A stretch of DNA of 64,000 nucleotides. It comes from DASQBT01 sp963782495. GTDB lineage: Bacteria; Pseudomonadota; Gammaproteobacteria; Burkholderiales; Thiobacillaceae. The stretch covers positions 354,295 to 418,294 of the forward strand of contig CAWAJU010000004.1 of the NCBI GenBank assembly GCA_963782495.1, written 5' to 3'. Below are positions 51,119 to 60,599 of the stretch, one piece after another (the first letter of the stretch is position 1; each line of letters begins with the position of its first letter). The position numbers and the translations under genes were made by a program. The notes under the pieces were generated by a model. That model saw only the letters and a program-made list of their open reading frames with translations, was not told the origin of the DNA and made no database searches.

Positions 51119-53668
51119 ATGATGGAAGCCAATGCCGACCCGTCCAGGACACCTGAATCCATGCCGGAAGCCGAGCCAAATTCTAAGGCCAATGTGAAAT
51201 CCCTGCCCCTGCCGGACTCGGAAGAAGGACCAGCATCATTGCCAGCGGGGCTCAGTCAGGCCGAGGCGCAGAAGCGTCTGGCCCAATATGGACCGAACGA
51301 GATTGCAGAAAGGAGGACCGATCCGTTCCTGAAATTGCTGGGCTATTTCTGGGGCCCCATCCCGTGGATGATCGAGGTGGCAGCCGTCCTCTCAGCCCTG
51401 GTCCGGCACTGGGCAGATTTCTCGATCATCCTGGCATTGCTGATCTTTAACGCCGCGGTTGGCTTCTGGCAGGAGTTCACCGCCGGCAATGCAGTTGACG
51501 CGCTACGCAAACAACTGGCCATGCGGGCGCGGGTGCTGCGCGACGGAACCTGGCAGGAAATCGACGCCAAGTTGCTGGTGCCCGGTGATGTCACTCGTAT
51601 CCGCCTGGGAGACGTCATCCCTGCAGATGTGAAATTGATTGGGGGTGATTACTTGAGCGTGGACCAATCGGCGCTCACCGGCGAATCCTTGCCCGTGACC
51701 AAGCAGCCTGGCGACGAGGCCTACTCCGGCACGGTGGCAAAACAGGGCGAAGTGGTGGCAGAAGTGAGCGCCACCGGCGCGCAGACCAGGTTCGGCAAGA
51801 CCGCCAGCCTGGTGGGACAGGCGAGGACCGTCTCCCACTTCCAGAAGGCAGTGCTCACCATCGGCGACTATCTGATCTATGTCAGCCTGGCGCTGGTGGT
51901 GGTTCTGGTGCTGTTTCAGCTGCACCGCAGCGCGCCATTGCTGGATCTGGTGCAGTTCGCCCTGATTCTCACCGTGGCTTCCATCCCTGTGGCGATGCCG
52001 GCGGTGCTGTCGATGACAATGGCGGTGGGGGCCGTGGCCTTATCCAAACACAAAGCCATCGTCACGCGGCTGGAATCCATCGAGGAGATGGCCAGCATGG
52101 ACGTCCTGTGTTCGGACAAGACCGGCACCTTGACCCAGAATCGCCTGACCCTGGGCAAGGTGGAGTTGTTTCACGCCGCTGGTGAACAGACGGTATTGGT
52201 GGCGGCGTCGCTGGCATCCAAGGCGGAAGACAGGGACGCCATCGACCAGGCGGTGCTGGAGGGGCTGAAGAGCCAGGACTTGCTCAAACCCTATCGTCAG
52301 ACCGGATTCGTTCCCTTCGATCCGGTACATAAACGAACCGAAGCCACGATAGCGGATGGCCAGGGCAAGACCTTTCAAGTCACCAAGGGCGCACCCCAGG
52401 TGATCATGCAGATGTGCGGCCTCGCGGACGAAGAGACAACGCGGGCGCGGCAGGCCGTGGATGCCTTTGCCGAGCAGGGCTATCGTGCCTTGGGGGTGGC
52501 GCGCAAGGAGCAAGGCTCACAGCAATGGCAATTCCTCGGCATCCTGTCGCTGTTTGATCCACCCCGGGAGGATTCGGCGCAGACCATCGCCAGCGCCCGC
52601 GCGTACGGTGTGGACGTAAAGATGGTTACCGGAGACAACCAGGCGATCGCCAAACAAATATCCATCAAGCTCGGTCTGGGAACGAACATTCTGCCGGCCA
52701 GTGCACTTTCGCTGGACAAGGCCGGCCATCGGGATGCCGCCGACGGCGAGCGGGTAGAGAAGACGGACGGCTTTGCCGAAGTCTTCCCGGAGCACAAATT
52801 CGCCATCGTAAAGCTGCTTCAGGCGCGCAACCATATCACTGGCATGACCGGCGACGGTGTCAATGACGCGCCCGCACTTAAGCAGGCCGACGTGGGGATC
52901 GCCGTGAGCGGAGCTACGGACGCGGCGCGCGCGGCGGCGGACCTGGTGCTTACCGCCCCCGGATTGTCAGTCATCATCAATGCCATCGAGGAGGCGCGGC
53001 GCATCTTCGAGCGCATGAATGCCTACGCCGTCTACCGGATCAGCGAGACCATCCGCATCATGTTCTTCGTCGTGCTGACAATGATATTTTTCAACTTCTA
53101 CCCCATCACGGCGATCATGATCATTCTGCTCGCCTTCTTCAACGACGTCCCCATCATGGCCATCGCCTACGACCGCACCGGTCTGGAGCAGAAACCGGTG
53201 CGCTGGAACATGGGTCAGGTCATTACCGTGGCCACGGCCATGGGCATTGTCGGAGTGGTGGGCAGTTTCGGTATGTTGCTGCTCGCCATGGACTGGCTGA
53301 AACTCGACGTGCCGCAGATCCAGACCTATGTCTTTCTGAAGATGGCCGTGGCCGGTCATCTGGTATTGTTCGCCGCACGCACCAAGGAGCACTTCTGGAA
53401 ACGTCCCTGGCCCGCGCCGATCATGGTCTGGTCGGCCGCGATCACCAAACTGGCAGCCACCGTTCTGGCGGCCTATGGCTTCGGCCTCATCACGCCCATC
53501 ACATGGCCGGAAATCGCCCTCATCTGGGGATATTCCATTGGCTCGGCCCTGGTGACCGATATCGTGAAGGTTCAGGTCTACCGCCATCTGCAACACCACA
53601 CGCCGATGCATCAGGGGTTTCTCTCTTTGGTGCAGCAACCCCTGCACGATTTTGGCCGCAAGAGATAA
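51119..53668 (+). CDS. Plasma-membrane proton-efflux P-type ATPase (P3A)
   Basis: The 849-residue P-type ATPase has TGESLPVTK, the phosphorylation site CSDKTGTLTQN, the nucleotide-binding FVPFDPVHKRTEAT, GDNQAIAKQ and the hinge GDGVNDAPALKQADVGIAVSGATDAARAAADLV. About 10 transmembrane helices are present. TM and loop patterns fit the H+-exporting P3A group (PMA1-like), usual length about 800-920. It expels protons at the expense of ATP and could support acid tolerance. A Met-Met start at 51119/51122. Confidence 0.88.
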   Translation: MMEANADPSRTPESMPEAEPNSKANVKSLPLPDSEEGPASLPAGLSQAEAQKRLAQYGPNEIAERRTDPFLKLLGYFWGPIPWMIEVAAVLSALVRHWADFSIILALLIFNAAVGFWQEFTAGNAVDALRKQLAMRARVLRDGTWQEIDAKLLVPGDVTRIRLGDVIPADVKLIGGDYLSVDQSALTGESLPVTKQPGDEAYSGTVAKQGEVVAEVSATGAQTRFGKTASLVGQARTVSHFQKAVLTIGDYLIYVSLALVVVLVLFQLHRSAPLLDLVQFALILTVASIPVAMPAVLSMTMAVGAVALSKHKAIVTRLESIEEMASMDVLCSDKTGTLTQNRLTLGKVELFHAAGEQTVLVAASLASKAEDRDAIDQAVLEGLKSQDLLKPYRQTGFVPFDPVHKRTEATIADGQGKTFQVTKGAPQVIMQMCGLADEETTRARQAVDAFAEQGYRALGVARKEQGSQQWQFLGILSLFDPPREDSAQTIASARAYGVDVKMVTGDNQAIAKQISIKLGLGTNILPASALSLDKAGHRDAADGERVEKTDGFAEVFPEHKFAIVKLLQARNHITGMTGDGVNDAPALKQADVGIAVSGATDAARAAADLVLTAPGLSVIINAIEEARRIFERMNAYAVYRISETIRIMFFVVLTMIFFNFYPITAIMIILLAFFNDVPIMAIAYDRTGLEQKPVRWNMGQVITVATAMGIVGVVGSFGMLLLAMDWLKLDVPQIQTYVFLKMAVAGHLVLFAARTKEHFWKRPWPAPIMVWSAAITKLAATVLAAYGFGLITPITWPEIALIWGYSIGSALVTDIVKVQVYRHLQHHTPMHQGFLSLVQQPLHDFGRKR

Positions 53669-53798
53669 CAGGAGCCATAGCCGCGTTCAATATTCAATTA
53701 TTCCCAAACCAGTAAACTGGAGGGAGAAAACGAGCACGCTGACTATTCCTGGGAAGGCCCTCAATAGCCAGATGGATGGGCATAACGGAGCGAGAAAC

Positions 53799-54674
53799 AT
53801 GAAGATCAAATCAACGGATTTCCGGGTTGAAGAAGGTGCGAAGGTCAATCTCAACAAATGGCCGACCCATGTAAAGCCGGTCTATCGGTCGAAGGACCAG
53901 TACCAGGAAATCCTCGGAAAACACGTGGGTGAGTTGAGCGCGCTGCAGCAACTTCTCTATGCATCCAATTGCTATGCGGTGCTGTTGATCTTTCAGGCCA
54001 TGGACGCCGCGGGAAAAGATGGCGCGATCAAGCACGTGATGTCCGGCATCAATCCCCAGGGTTGCCAGGTGTTCAGTTTCAAGCATCCAAGCGCCACGGA
54101 GCTGGAACATGATTTTCTGTGGCGCACGTCACAATGTTTGCCGGAGCGCGGCCGGATCGGCATCTTCAACCGATCCTATTACGAGGAGGTGTTGATCGTT
54201 CGTGTCCATCCGGAGATTCTTCACGGCCAGGGACTTCCGGAAGGGCTGATCGACGAGAAGACGATCTGGCGGGATCGGTATCGATCGATTGTGGACCTGG
54301 AGAATCATCTTTGCCGCAACGGCACCCGGATCATCAAATTCTTTCTGCACCTTTCAAAGGAAGAGCAGCGAAGGCGCTTTCTCGATCGCATAGACGAGCC
54401 TGAGAAGAACTGGAAATTCAGTCTTGCAGACATTGAAGAGAGAAAGTTCTGGGATCAGTACATGCAGGCCTATGAAGCTTGCCTGAGCGCGACCAGCACC
54501 AAGATTGCGCCTTGGTATGTCGTGCCTGCCGACGACAAGGAGAACGCCCGGCTGATCGTTTCATGGATCATTCTGGACACACTCAAGGCGCTCAAGATGC
54601 GCTACCCACAGGCCGACGCAAAGCGCGGGCAGGAATTGCTGACGATCCGTCAGCGGCTTGCAAAACAAGACTAA
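53799..54674 (+). CDS. ppk2: Polyphosphate kinase 2 family protein
   Basis: The 291-residue protein has Walker A IFQAMDAAGKDGAIKH, the Walker B/lid region RIGIFNRSYYEEVLIVRV and DRYRSIVDLENHL, FFLHLSKEEQRRRFLDR. PPK2 enzymes use polyphosphate to phosphorylate nucleotides (GDP/ADP to GTP/ATP or AMP to ADP). Single-domain size fits class I or III. GGAG lies 8 nt before ATG 53799; the frame from 53652 is not needed. Confidence 0.87.
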   Translation: MKIKSTDFRVEEGAKVNLNKWPTHVKPVYRSKDQYQEILGKHVGELSALQQLLYASNCYAVLLIFQAMDAAGKDGAIKHVMSGINPQGCQVFSFKHPSATELEHDFLWRTSQCLPERGRIGIFNRSYYEEVLIVRVHPEILHGQGLPEGLIDEKTIWRDRYRSIVDLENHLCRNGTRIIKFFLHLSKEEQRRRFLDRIDEPEKNWKFSLADIEERKFWDQYMQAYEACLSATSTKIAPWYVVPADDKENARLIVSWIILDTLKALKMRYPQADAKRGQELLTIRQRLAKQD

Positions 54675-54730
54675 TATGCGAGCCAACCGAGGAGCGTGTG
54701 GCATCGTCGCGGACAGACGGCCATGATGCC

Positions 54731-54883
54731 ATGCAACAGGAACGGTCGGTTCGGAGGCAGGAATGGCTGGAATTAATGGAACAGAACTCTGAGGCCCATG
54801 AACCCGATCAAGTCACCTCACCGTTCCCGGAGTCTGCGGTAACGCCGCACAATTGCACAATTGAAAGGAGCACCAAAAAATGA
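54731..54883 (+). CDS. Possible small ORF overlapping the zinc-ribbon gene
   Basis: A 50-codon frame (MQQERSVRRQEWLELMEQ to ERSTKK) ends TGA at 54881-54883, overlapping the next ATG as ATGA. It is polar with no signal or domain and no strong ribosome-binding site. It might serve translational coupling or be non-coding. No family recognised. Confidence 0.25.
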   Translation: MQQERSVRRQEWLELMEQNSEAHEPDQVTSPFPESAVTPHNCTIERSTKK

Positions 54884-55392
54884 AGGATTTACCTCCCCCG
54901 CACGATCTTGTCGAAGCCATGGGCGAAGCCTATGAATTGTTTCTGGAGAAAGCGCTCCAGAAGGCACATCAAGGTGGCACCCTCGTTCATCAGGCGATTG
55001 ATGAGATTCGCGGCGATATCGTGGCATTGGACAAGCTGACGGATGAAGAAGTCGCCAAGCTGGAAGGCTATATCAAGCGGGACCTTATCGATGCTGCAAC
55101 CTACCTGGACAAAACCGGCAGTGAGTTGAAGGACTGGCTGGGTTTCGACGTGGTCCTGTTGAAGCAGGCGTTCTGGGAACGCTTCAGCAAGGCGGCAGAT
55201 CAGACCACGACCGCGCTCTATGAATTGAAACAGCAGGCGGAATACGCTGAATATCATAGCGGCGAGATCGTTGGCCTGGGAACGCTGATATGCGACAAGT
55301 GTGGAGAAAAATTGCATTTCCACAAACCGGGTCGCATTCCCCCCTGTCCCAGGTGCAAGGAGGCGCGCTTTCATCGGCAGCGGCTTGCTTGA
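54880..55392 (+). CDS. Zinc-ribbon (DUF1451-like) protein
   Basis: The 170-residue protein has a helical N-terminal part (about 1-130) and a C-terminal zinc ribbon, ICDKCGEKLHF, then PCPRCKEARFHR, with two CxxC pairs. This is the DUF1451 arrangement; relatives are linked to stress or RNA/DNA binding but are not characterised. It follows ppk2 by about 200 bp. AAAGGAG lies before the ATG. Confidence 0.82.
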   Translation: MKDLPPPHDLVEAMGEAYELFLEKALQKAHQGGTLVHQAIDEIRGDIVALDKLTDEEVAKLEGYIKRDLIDAATYLDKTGSELKDWLGFDVVLLKQAFWERFSKAADQTTTALYELKQQAEYAEYHSGEIVGLGTLICDKCGEKLHFHKPGRIPPCPRCKEARFHRQRLA

Positions 55393-55535
55393 TTTCAGCC
55401 AGAATCAGCAACTCAGCTTCTGAGACAGATAATCCAGCCTGCCCCATTGTCGGATGATGCTGAACGAGACCTACTTGTCAGATAGGGCTGATTACCCAAT
55501 TTCGGAACGATATTGAACGGCGCAGTGATCTTGCA

Positions 55536-57101
55536 TCATTCCCACTCTATGGTCGCAGGCGGCTTGCCGGAGATGTCATAGGCAACCCGATTGATGCCGC
55601 GGACTTCGTTGATGATGCGGTTGGAGACCTTGCCCAGCAAGGTGTAAGGGAGTTCGGCCCAATGGGCGGTCATGAAGTCGGTGGTTTGCACTGCGCGCAG
55701 CGCGACGACATAGTCATAGGTGCGGCCATCACCCATCACGCCGACTGACTTGACCGGCAGGAATACCGCGAAGGCCTGGCTGGTCTTGTCGTACCAACCT
55801 GATGAACGCAGTTCCTCGATAAAGATATGGTCGGCCTGGCGCAGCAGGTCCGCGTATTCCTTCTTCACTTCGCCGAGTATGCGCACGCCCAGCCCGGGAC
55901 CGGGGAAGGGATGACGAAACACCATGTCGTGCGGCAAACCCAGAGCCAGGCCCAACTCGCGCACTTCGTCCTTGAACAGTTCGCGCAAGGGTTCGAGCAG
56001 TTTGAGGTGCAGGGTGTCCGGCAGTCCACCCACATTGTGGTGAGACTTGATGGCGTGCGCCTTCTTGGTCTTGGCGCCGGCAGATTCGATCACGTCCGGA
56101 TAGATGGTGCCCTGGGCCAGCCATTTGGCCTTCTCCTGTCGTTCCGCCTGTTCCTGGAACACATGAACAAATTCGCGGCCGATGATCTTGCGCTTCAGTT
56201 CGGGGTCGGTGACGCCGGCCAGTCCATCCATGAATCGTTCCGTCGCATCCACATGGATGACCTTGACGCCCAGGTTTCTGGCGAAGGTTTCCATCACCTG
56301 TTCGGCCTCATTCAGGCGCAGCAAACCGGTGTCGACAAACACGCAGGTGAGCTGATCGCCGATCGCCTTGTGGATCAGCGCCGCGGCCACCGAGGAATCC
56401 ACTCCGCCAGACAGGCCCAGAATCACTTCATCGCTGCCCACTTCGGAACGGATGCGGCCCACTGCCTCTTCCACGTAATCCGGCATGTTCCAATCGCTGC
56501 CGCATCCGCAAATGTCGTGCACGAAGCGCTGCATGATCGCCTTGCCTTGCAGGGTGTGGGTCACCTCGGGATGGAATTGCACGCCATAGAATCCACGTTC
56601 TTCGTCGGCCATGCCGGCGAGCGGCGTGGCGGCATTGGATGCGATCACCTTGAAGCCCGTTGGCAGTTCGGTGACCTTGTCGCCGTGGCTCATCCACACA
56701 TCGAGCAGGCCATGGCCCTCGTCATTGCTGCGATCCTGAATGTCGCGGAACAGGCGTGAATGTCCTTGGGCGCGGATTTCCGCATAACCGAATTCGCGCT
56801 TGCTGGTGGATTCCACCTTGCCCCCCAATTGAGCGGCCATGGCCTGCATGCCATAGCAGATACCCAGGACCGGCACACCCAGTTCAAACGCCGCCTGGGG
56901 CACACGCGGGGTTTCGTCCTCATACACAGAATTGGGCCCGCCGGAAAGAATGATGCCCTTCGGCTTGAAGGTCCCGATGAACTCGTCGCTGACGTCATAG
57001 GGGTGCAACTCGCAATAGACGCTGGCCTCCCTGACGCGCCGGGCAATGAGTTGGGTGTATTGGGAGCCGAAGTCGAGGATGAGTATTTTTTCGTGTGACA
57101 T
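55536..57101 (-). CDS. guaA: GMP synthase (glutamine-hydrolysing)
   Basis: The 521-residue enzyme converts XMP to GMP with glutamine and ATP. Domains in order are class I glutamine amidotransferase (1-200; GICYGMQAMA holds the nucleophile Cys, FHPEVTHT the His), the ATP-pyrophosphatase domain (P-loop GLSGGVDSS) and the C-terminal dimerisation domain ending GKPPATIEWE. It lies downstream of guaB on the same strand with an intrinsic terminator in the gap. Confidence 0.96.
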   Translation of the reverse strand: MSHEKILILDFGSQYTQLIARRVREASVYCELHPYDVSDEFIGTFKPKGIILSGGPNSVYEDETPRVPQAAFELGVPVLGICYGMQAMAAQLGGKVESTSKREFGYAEIRAQGHSRLFRDIQDRSNDEGHGLLDVWMSHGDKVTELPTGFKVIASNAATPLAGMADEERGFYGVQFHPEVTHTLQGKAIMQRFVHDICGCGSDWNMPDYVEEAVGRIRSEVGSDEVILGLSGGVDSSVAAALIHKAIGDQLTCVFVDTGLLRLNEAEQVMETFARNLGVKVIHVDATERFMDGLAGVTDPELKRKIIGREFVHVFQEQAERQEKAKWLAQGTIYPDVIESAGAKTKKAHAIKSHHNVGGLPDTLHLKLLEPLRELFKDEVRELGLALGLPHDMVFRHPFPGPGLGVRILGEVKKEYADLLRQADHIFIEELRSSGWYDKTSQAFAVFLPVKSVGVMGDGRTYDYVVALRAVQTTDFMTAHWAELPYTLLGKVSNRIINEVRGINRVAYDISGKPPATIEWE

Positions 57102-57110
57102 ATGTGCTGG

Positions 57111-57137
57111 CTAAATAAAAAGGGGGCTCGCGCCCCC
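57111..57137 (-). terminator. Intrinsic terminator between guaB and guaA
   Basis: On the minus strand a perfect six-base-pair stem GGGGGC-GCGA-GCCCCC (57122-57137) is followed by TTTTTATTTAG. It sits about 18-45 nt after the guaB stop and before the guaA start codon at 57101. It would stop or attenuate readthrough into guaA, so guaA may rely partly on a second promoter or on regulated antitermination. Confidence 0.85.
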
Positions 57138-57154
57138 TCTGGTCCGGGATTCGA

Positions 57155-58615
57155 TCACTCCACCCGGTAATTGGGCGCTTCCTTGACGATCTGCACATCG
57201 TGGACATGGGATTCCTTCACGCCCGCCGAAGTGATCTCGACGAATTCCGCTTTCTTGTGCATCTCTTCGATGGTTGACACGCCCAGGTAACCCATCGAGG
57301 AGCGCAAGCCGCCCATCAGCTGGTGGATGACGTTGAGCGCAGTGCCCTTGTAGGGCACACGACCCTCTATGCCTTCGGGCACCAACTTGTCCGCATCAGA
57401 TTCGGTATCCTGGAAGTAACGGTCCTTGGAGCCCTGCTGCATGGCACCCAGCGAGCCCATACCGCGGTAGGATTTGTAGGAGCGGCCCTGGTACAGTTCC
57501 ACCTCACCCGGCGCCTCCTCGGTACCCGCCAGCAGACCGCCCAGCATGACGCAATGGGCGCCCGCGGCAAGGGCCTTGGAAATGTCTCCCGAATATCGTA
57601 TACCACCATCGGCGATCAGGGGAACGCCGGTTCCGGCCAGTGCTTCCGCGACATTGGCGACCGCGGTGATCTGCGGTACGCCCACTCCCGCGACGATGCG
57701 GGTGGTGCAGATGGAACCGGGGCCGATGCCGACCTTGACCGCATCTGCGCCGTGATCGACCAGCGCCCGCGCGGCACTTGCGGTGGCAATATTGCCGCCT
57801 ATGACCTGGACGTCGGGGAAATTCGTTTTGACCCACTTGACCCGGTCCAGCACACCCTTGGAGTGGCCGTGAGCGGTGTCGACGACGATGACATCCACGC
57901 CGGCCTCAGCGAGCGCCGCGACCCGATCTTCGGTGCCGGCCCCCACTCCCACCGCGGCGCCGACCCGCAAACGCCCTTGGCCATCCTTGGACGCATTGGG
58001 ATGCTCGGTCGATTTCTGGATGTCCTTCACCGTGATCAGGCCGCGCAACTCGAATGCGTCGTTGATCACCAGCACCCGCTCCAGGCGGTGCTTGCGCAAC
58101 AGCGCGGTGGCTTCTTCCCGGCTCGTGCCTTCCCTGACCGTCACCAGGCGTTCGCGCGGCGTCATGATGTTGGATATGGGCTGATCGAGGTTGGTCTCGA
58201 AGCGCAGGTCGCGGTTGGTGACTATGCCGACGACTTTGCGGCCTTCCACCACCGGCAGGCCTGAGATCCTGTGCATCCGGGTAATCGCAAGCACGTCCCG
58301 CACGGTCATTTGCGGTGCGATAGTGATGGGATCCTTGACGACGCCGGATTCAAAGCGCTTGACCTTGGAGGCTTCGGCAGCCTGCTCCTGTGGGGTCATG
58401 TTCTTGTGGATGATGCCGATTCCGCCTTCCTGTGCGATAGCAATGGCCAAGTTCGCTTCTGTCACGGTATCCATGGCAGCGGAAATAAGGGGAAGGTCGA
58501 GGGTAATCGTTCGGGTTAACCTGGTCCGCAGGTTGACATCACGAGGCAGAACTGAAGAATGGGCGGGGACGAGCAAAACGTCATCGAAAGTGAGCGCTTT
58601 TTGCAGGACACGCAT
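57155..58615 (-). CDS. guaB: IMP dehydrogenase
   Basis: The 486-residue enzyme oxidises IMP to XMP with NAD, the first step to GMP. It has a (beta/alpha)8 barrel split by a CBS pair (about 93-205) in order: ALTFDDVLLVPAHSS, VVEGRKVVGIVTNRD, the catalytic loop GPGSICTTRIVAG with Cys, and GGLRSSMGYLG with the C-terminal YKGTAL flap. The start is ATG 58615. It begins the guaB-guaA unit. Confidence 0.96.
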   Translation of the reverse strand: MRVLQKALTFDDVLLVPAHSSVLPRDVNLRTRLTRTITLDLPLISAAMDTVTEANLAIAIAQEGGIGIIHKNMTPQEQAAEASKVKRFESGVVKDPITIAPQMTVRDVLAITRMHRISGLPVVEGRKVVGIVTNRDLRFETNLDQPISNIMTPRERLVTVREGTSREEATALLRKHRLERVLVINDAFELRGLITVKDIQKSTEHPNASKDGQGRLRVGAAVGVGAGTEDRVAALAEAGVDVIVVDTAHGHSKGVLDRVKWVKTNFPDVQVIGGNIATASAARALVDHGADAVKVGIGPGSICTTRIVAGVGVPQITAVANVAEALAGTGVPLIADGGIRYSGDISKALAAGAHCVMLGGLLAGTEEAPGEVELYQGRSYKSYRGMGSLGAMQQGSKDRYFQDTESDADKLVPEGIEGRVPYKGTALNVIHQLMGGLRSSMGYLGVSTIEEMHKKAEFVEITSAGVKESHVHDVQIVKEAPNYRVE

Positions 58616-58848
58616 GTTGTTTTCCTAGGCGCAAATTCGAATTATACGTTGACGTGTCCTCCATTCAAAATGCGCCACCCATTCAGGCCCTTGGGCCCCG
58701 AATCCCATGGCCGCGGCCCAATACCCGATCCACGCACCCGTCCACAAACCCTGACCCCCGATAGCAGGCATGCTTATTTGCTCAGGATTGGATGCCGAAT
58801 GCGTGCCCTGTGGTCGAAATCTACCAAGGCAAACCCGGCTTTTCCGCA
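58616..58848 (+). other. Intergenic region upstream of guaB
   Basis: Between divergent guaB and the lipoprotein gene at 58949 lie about 330 bp. No gene is supported. The guaB-proximal side is AT-rich and should carry its promoter; the lipoprotein side holds the sigma-70-like sequence described separately. Confidence 0.5.
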
Positions 58849-58877
58849 TTGACGCAGATAAGAATACGGGCTACTTT
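58849..58877 (+). promoter_or_regulatory. Sigma-70-like promoter of the lipoprotein/DUF4124 pair
   Basis: TTGACG (58849-58854) and TACTTT (58872-58877) are separated by 17 nt, close to the -35/-10 consensus. Transcription would begin near 58885, about 65 nt before ATG 58949. Confidence 0.45.
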
Positions 58878-58948
58878 CCACGCATCCCGGGATTGCAGGC
58901 AAAACTTCCCGGCTTGACCTGATCGCCCATACCGCTGAGGAGACTAGC

Positions 58949-59311
58949 ATGCGCCACATCTTGACCACCCTGACCGCCGTTTCCGTTCTCGCCCTGACAG
59001 GCTGTGCCAATCAGTCCGCCAGCGCACCCCCAGCGCCCAGTGCGGCCGTAGCGCAACCGCAAGCGCCGGCACAGCCCACCATCAGCGCAGAGGCTCAGGC
59101 CGCGTTGAGCAAGGCGCAGACTGCGGTCAAGGAAGCCAAGGCGAAAAATGCACTGTGGACCACCGCCGAGAGCGCGCTCAAAGCCGCCGAAGAGGCTGCC
59201 AAGACGGGCGACAGCGAGGCCGTGATGAAGAACGCCAAGACTGCCGAGGAGCAGGCCCATCTGGGTCTGGAGCAGGCGAAGGGCCCCGCGCTGGAACTTA
59301 AGAACCTGTAA
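58949..59311 (+). CDS. Lipoprotein with helical Ala/Glu/Lys-rich domain
   Basis: The 120-residue protein starts MRHILTTLTAVSVLALTGC (lipobox LTGC). After a Pro/Ala-rich linker comes a helix-rich tail, EAQAALSKAQTAVKEAKAKNAL and AEEAAKTGDSEAVMKNAKTAEEQ, likely a coiled-coil hairpin as in DUF4398-type proteins. It should be anchored in the outer membrane or periplasm. The DUF4124 gene follows about 30 bp later. Confidence 0.78.
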   Translation: MRHILTTLTAVSVLALTGCANQSASAPPAPSAAVAQPQAPAQPTISAEAQAALSKAQTAVKEAKAKNALWTTAESALKAAEEAAKTGDSEAVMKNAKTAEEQAHLGLEQAKGPALELKNL

Positions 59312-59341
59312 ACCATGGAGATGGGGCAATACCCCTCCAAG

Positions 59342-59779
59342 ATGCGCGCAGTTCTGCTTCTACTTTGTCTGTGCTTCCCCCTGGCTTCCGCCGCGGAGAT
59401 TTACAAATGGACGGACGGTTCGGGACAAGTCCATTACTCCGACCAGCCACCTTCTGACCAAGCCCTGGTAATCAAAGCCGCGCCCGCGCCTCCAACGGAG
59501 GCTGGCGAGGCGCAGCGGGAACTCGCAGAGAAAGACCTCGCCTTCAAGAAACGGCAGGAGGATGCGACCAAAGCCAGGGAGAAGGCCGATGCGGATGCCC
59601 AAGCGGCGCGCACCAAACAGGAAAACTGCGAGCGCGCCCGGCAGAATCTGGTCAACCTCGATCAGAGTCCGCGCAGCTATACAATCGGTCCATCCGGACA
59701 ACGAACTTATTTGACCGACCAGCAGCGCGCTGACACTCGCGCCGCGGCGGAAAAATTCATAGCGGAAAATTGTCGTTAA
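59342..59779 (+). CDS. Exported DUF4124 family protein
   Basis: The 145-residue protein has a signal peptide (about 1-17) and a DUF4124 domain EIYKWTDGSGQVHYSDQPP. A charged helical tail follows, LAEKDLAFKKRQEDATKAREKADADAQ, and a C-terminal CERARQNLVNLDQ...FIAENC segment with two cysteines. DUF4124 domains are periplasmic and uncharacterised. The frame is open to 59315; ATG 59342 is the plausible start. Convergent with the rnfH gene by a 4-nt overlap. Confidence 0.85.
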   Translation: MRAVLLLLCLCFPLASAAEIYKWTDGSGQVHYSDQPPSDQALVIKAAPAPPTEAGEAQRELAEKDLAFKKRQEDATKAREKADADAQAARTKQENCERARQNLVNLDQSPRSYTIGPSGQRTYLTDQQRADTRAAAEKFIAENCR

Positions 59780-60120
59780 GCCTGACTGTCAGGCTCGGTC
59801 GCTTCCTTGGTGGGCAAGTCGCCACCGCCTTTCTTCATCACCTTGCCCTGCTCTGCCCGCTGCCGCCTAACTTCTTTCGGATCGGCAATGAGCGGCCGGT
59901 AGATTTCCACCCGGTCCCGATCCCGCAATACCGTATCCAGCTTGCATAGCTTGCCGTATACACCCACTTTGTTCGACGTCAGGTTGACTTCCGGAAATTT
60001 CTCCATCAGGCCTGAAGCGTTGACCGCCTGCTCTATCGTCGCCCCTTCGTCCACTTGCACGGCCAAGATAACCTGTTGGGCAGGCAAGGCATAGGCGACT
60101 TCCACCGTAATCTTATTCAT
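59776..60120 (-). CDS. rnfH: RnfH/RatB ubiquitin-fold protein
   Basis: The 114-residue protein contains ITVEVAYALPAQQVILAVQV and EKFPEVNLTSNKVGVYGKLCKL, then DRVEIYRPLIADPKEVRRQRAEQG. This is the RnfH (RatB, PF03658) beta-grasp family, always encoded beside ratA. It overlaps the ratA end by 8 nt. The start at 60120 fits the family; the frame to 60177 is inside ratA. Confidence 0.88.
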   Translation of the reverse strand: MNKITVEVAYALPAQQVILAVQVDEGATIEQAVNASGLMEKFPEVNLTSNKVGVYGKLCKLDTVLRDRDRVEIYRPLIADPKEVRRQRAEQGKVMKKGGGDLPTKEATEPDSQA

Positions 60121-60553
60121 GTCCACAGTAGACCTGTTCAGCGCGACGCACAAAGGCATCCACAAAGGTGTTGGCAATATGATTGAACACCGGCGTCAGC
60201 ACGGATTCCAAGAGCTTGCTGGAAAAAGTATAGATCATTTCAAAGTCCACCCTGCAGGCCGTTTCCCCCAAGGGCTTGAATCGCCAATGCCCGCGCAGGT
60301 GGGAAAATGGGCCCTTCTGTAGATTGATCAGCATTTCGGTGGGGACCGTTTTTTCATTATCCGTCGTGAAACTCTGTTTGACTCCCATGTAGTCAATGGT
60401 CAGCGTCGCCACGGTGGCTTGCTCATCCCGCCTATGCAATTCGGTCCCGCCGCACCAGGGAAGAAATAGCGGATAATCCTCTACCCGGTCGACCAACTCG
60501 AACATCTGCCCAGCGCTGAATTCCACCAGCACCGTTTTGCTTACCTGGGCCAT
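60113..60553 (-). CDS. ratA: RatA/COQ10-like SRPBCC protein
   Basis: The 146-residue START-like protein begins MAQVSKTVLVEFSAGQMFELVDRVEDYPLFLPWCGG and contains GPFSHLRGHWRFKPL and a C-terminal helix NHIANTFVDAFVRRAEQVY. It is the RatA/YfjG family, suggested to bind ubiquinone or affect ribosome assembly. It forms a divergent pair with smpB, as in many proteobacteria; the start codons are 47 bp apart. Confidence 0.88.
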   Translation of the reverse strand: MAQVSKTVLVEFSAGQMFELVDRVEDYPLFLPWCGGTELHRRDEQATVATLTIDYMGVKQSFTTDNEKTVPTEMLINLQKGPFSHLRGHWRFKPLGETACRVDFEMIYTFSSKLLESVLTPVFNHIANTFVDAFVRRAEQVYCGHE

Positions 60554-60599
60554 AGCCTCGACTCAAGACAAAACTGGCATTTTACGGAATCCCGGACTC

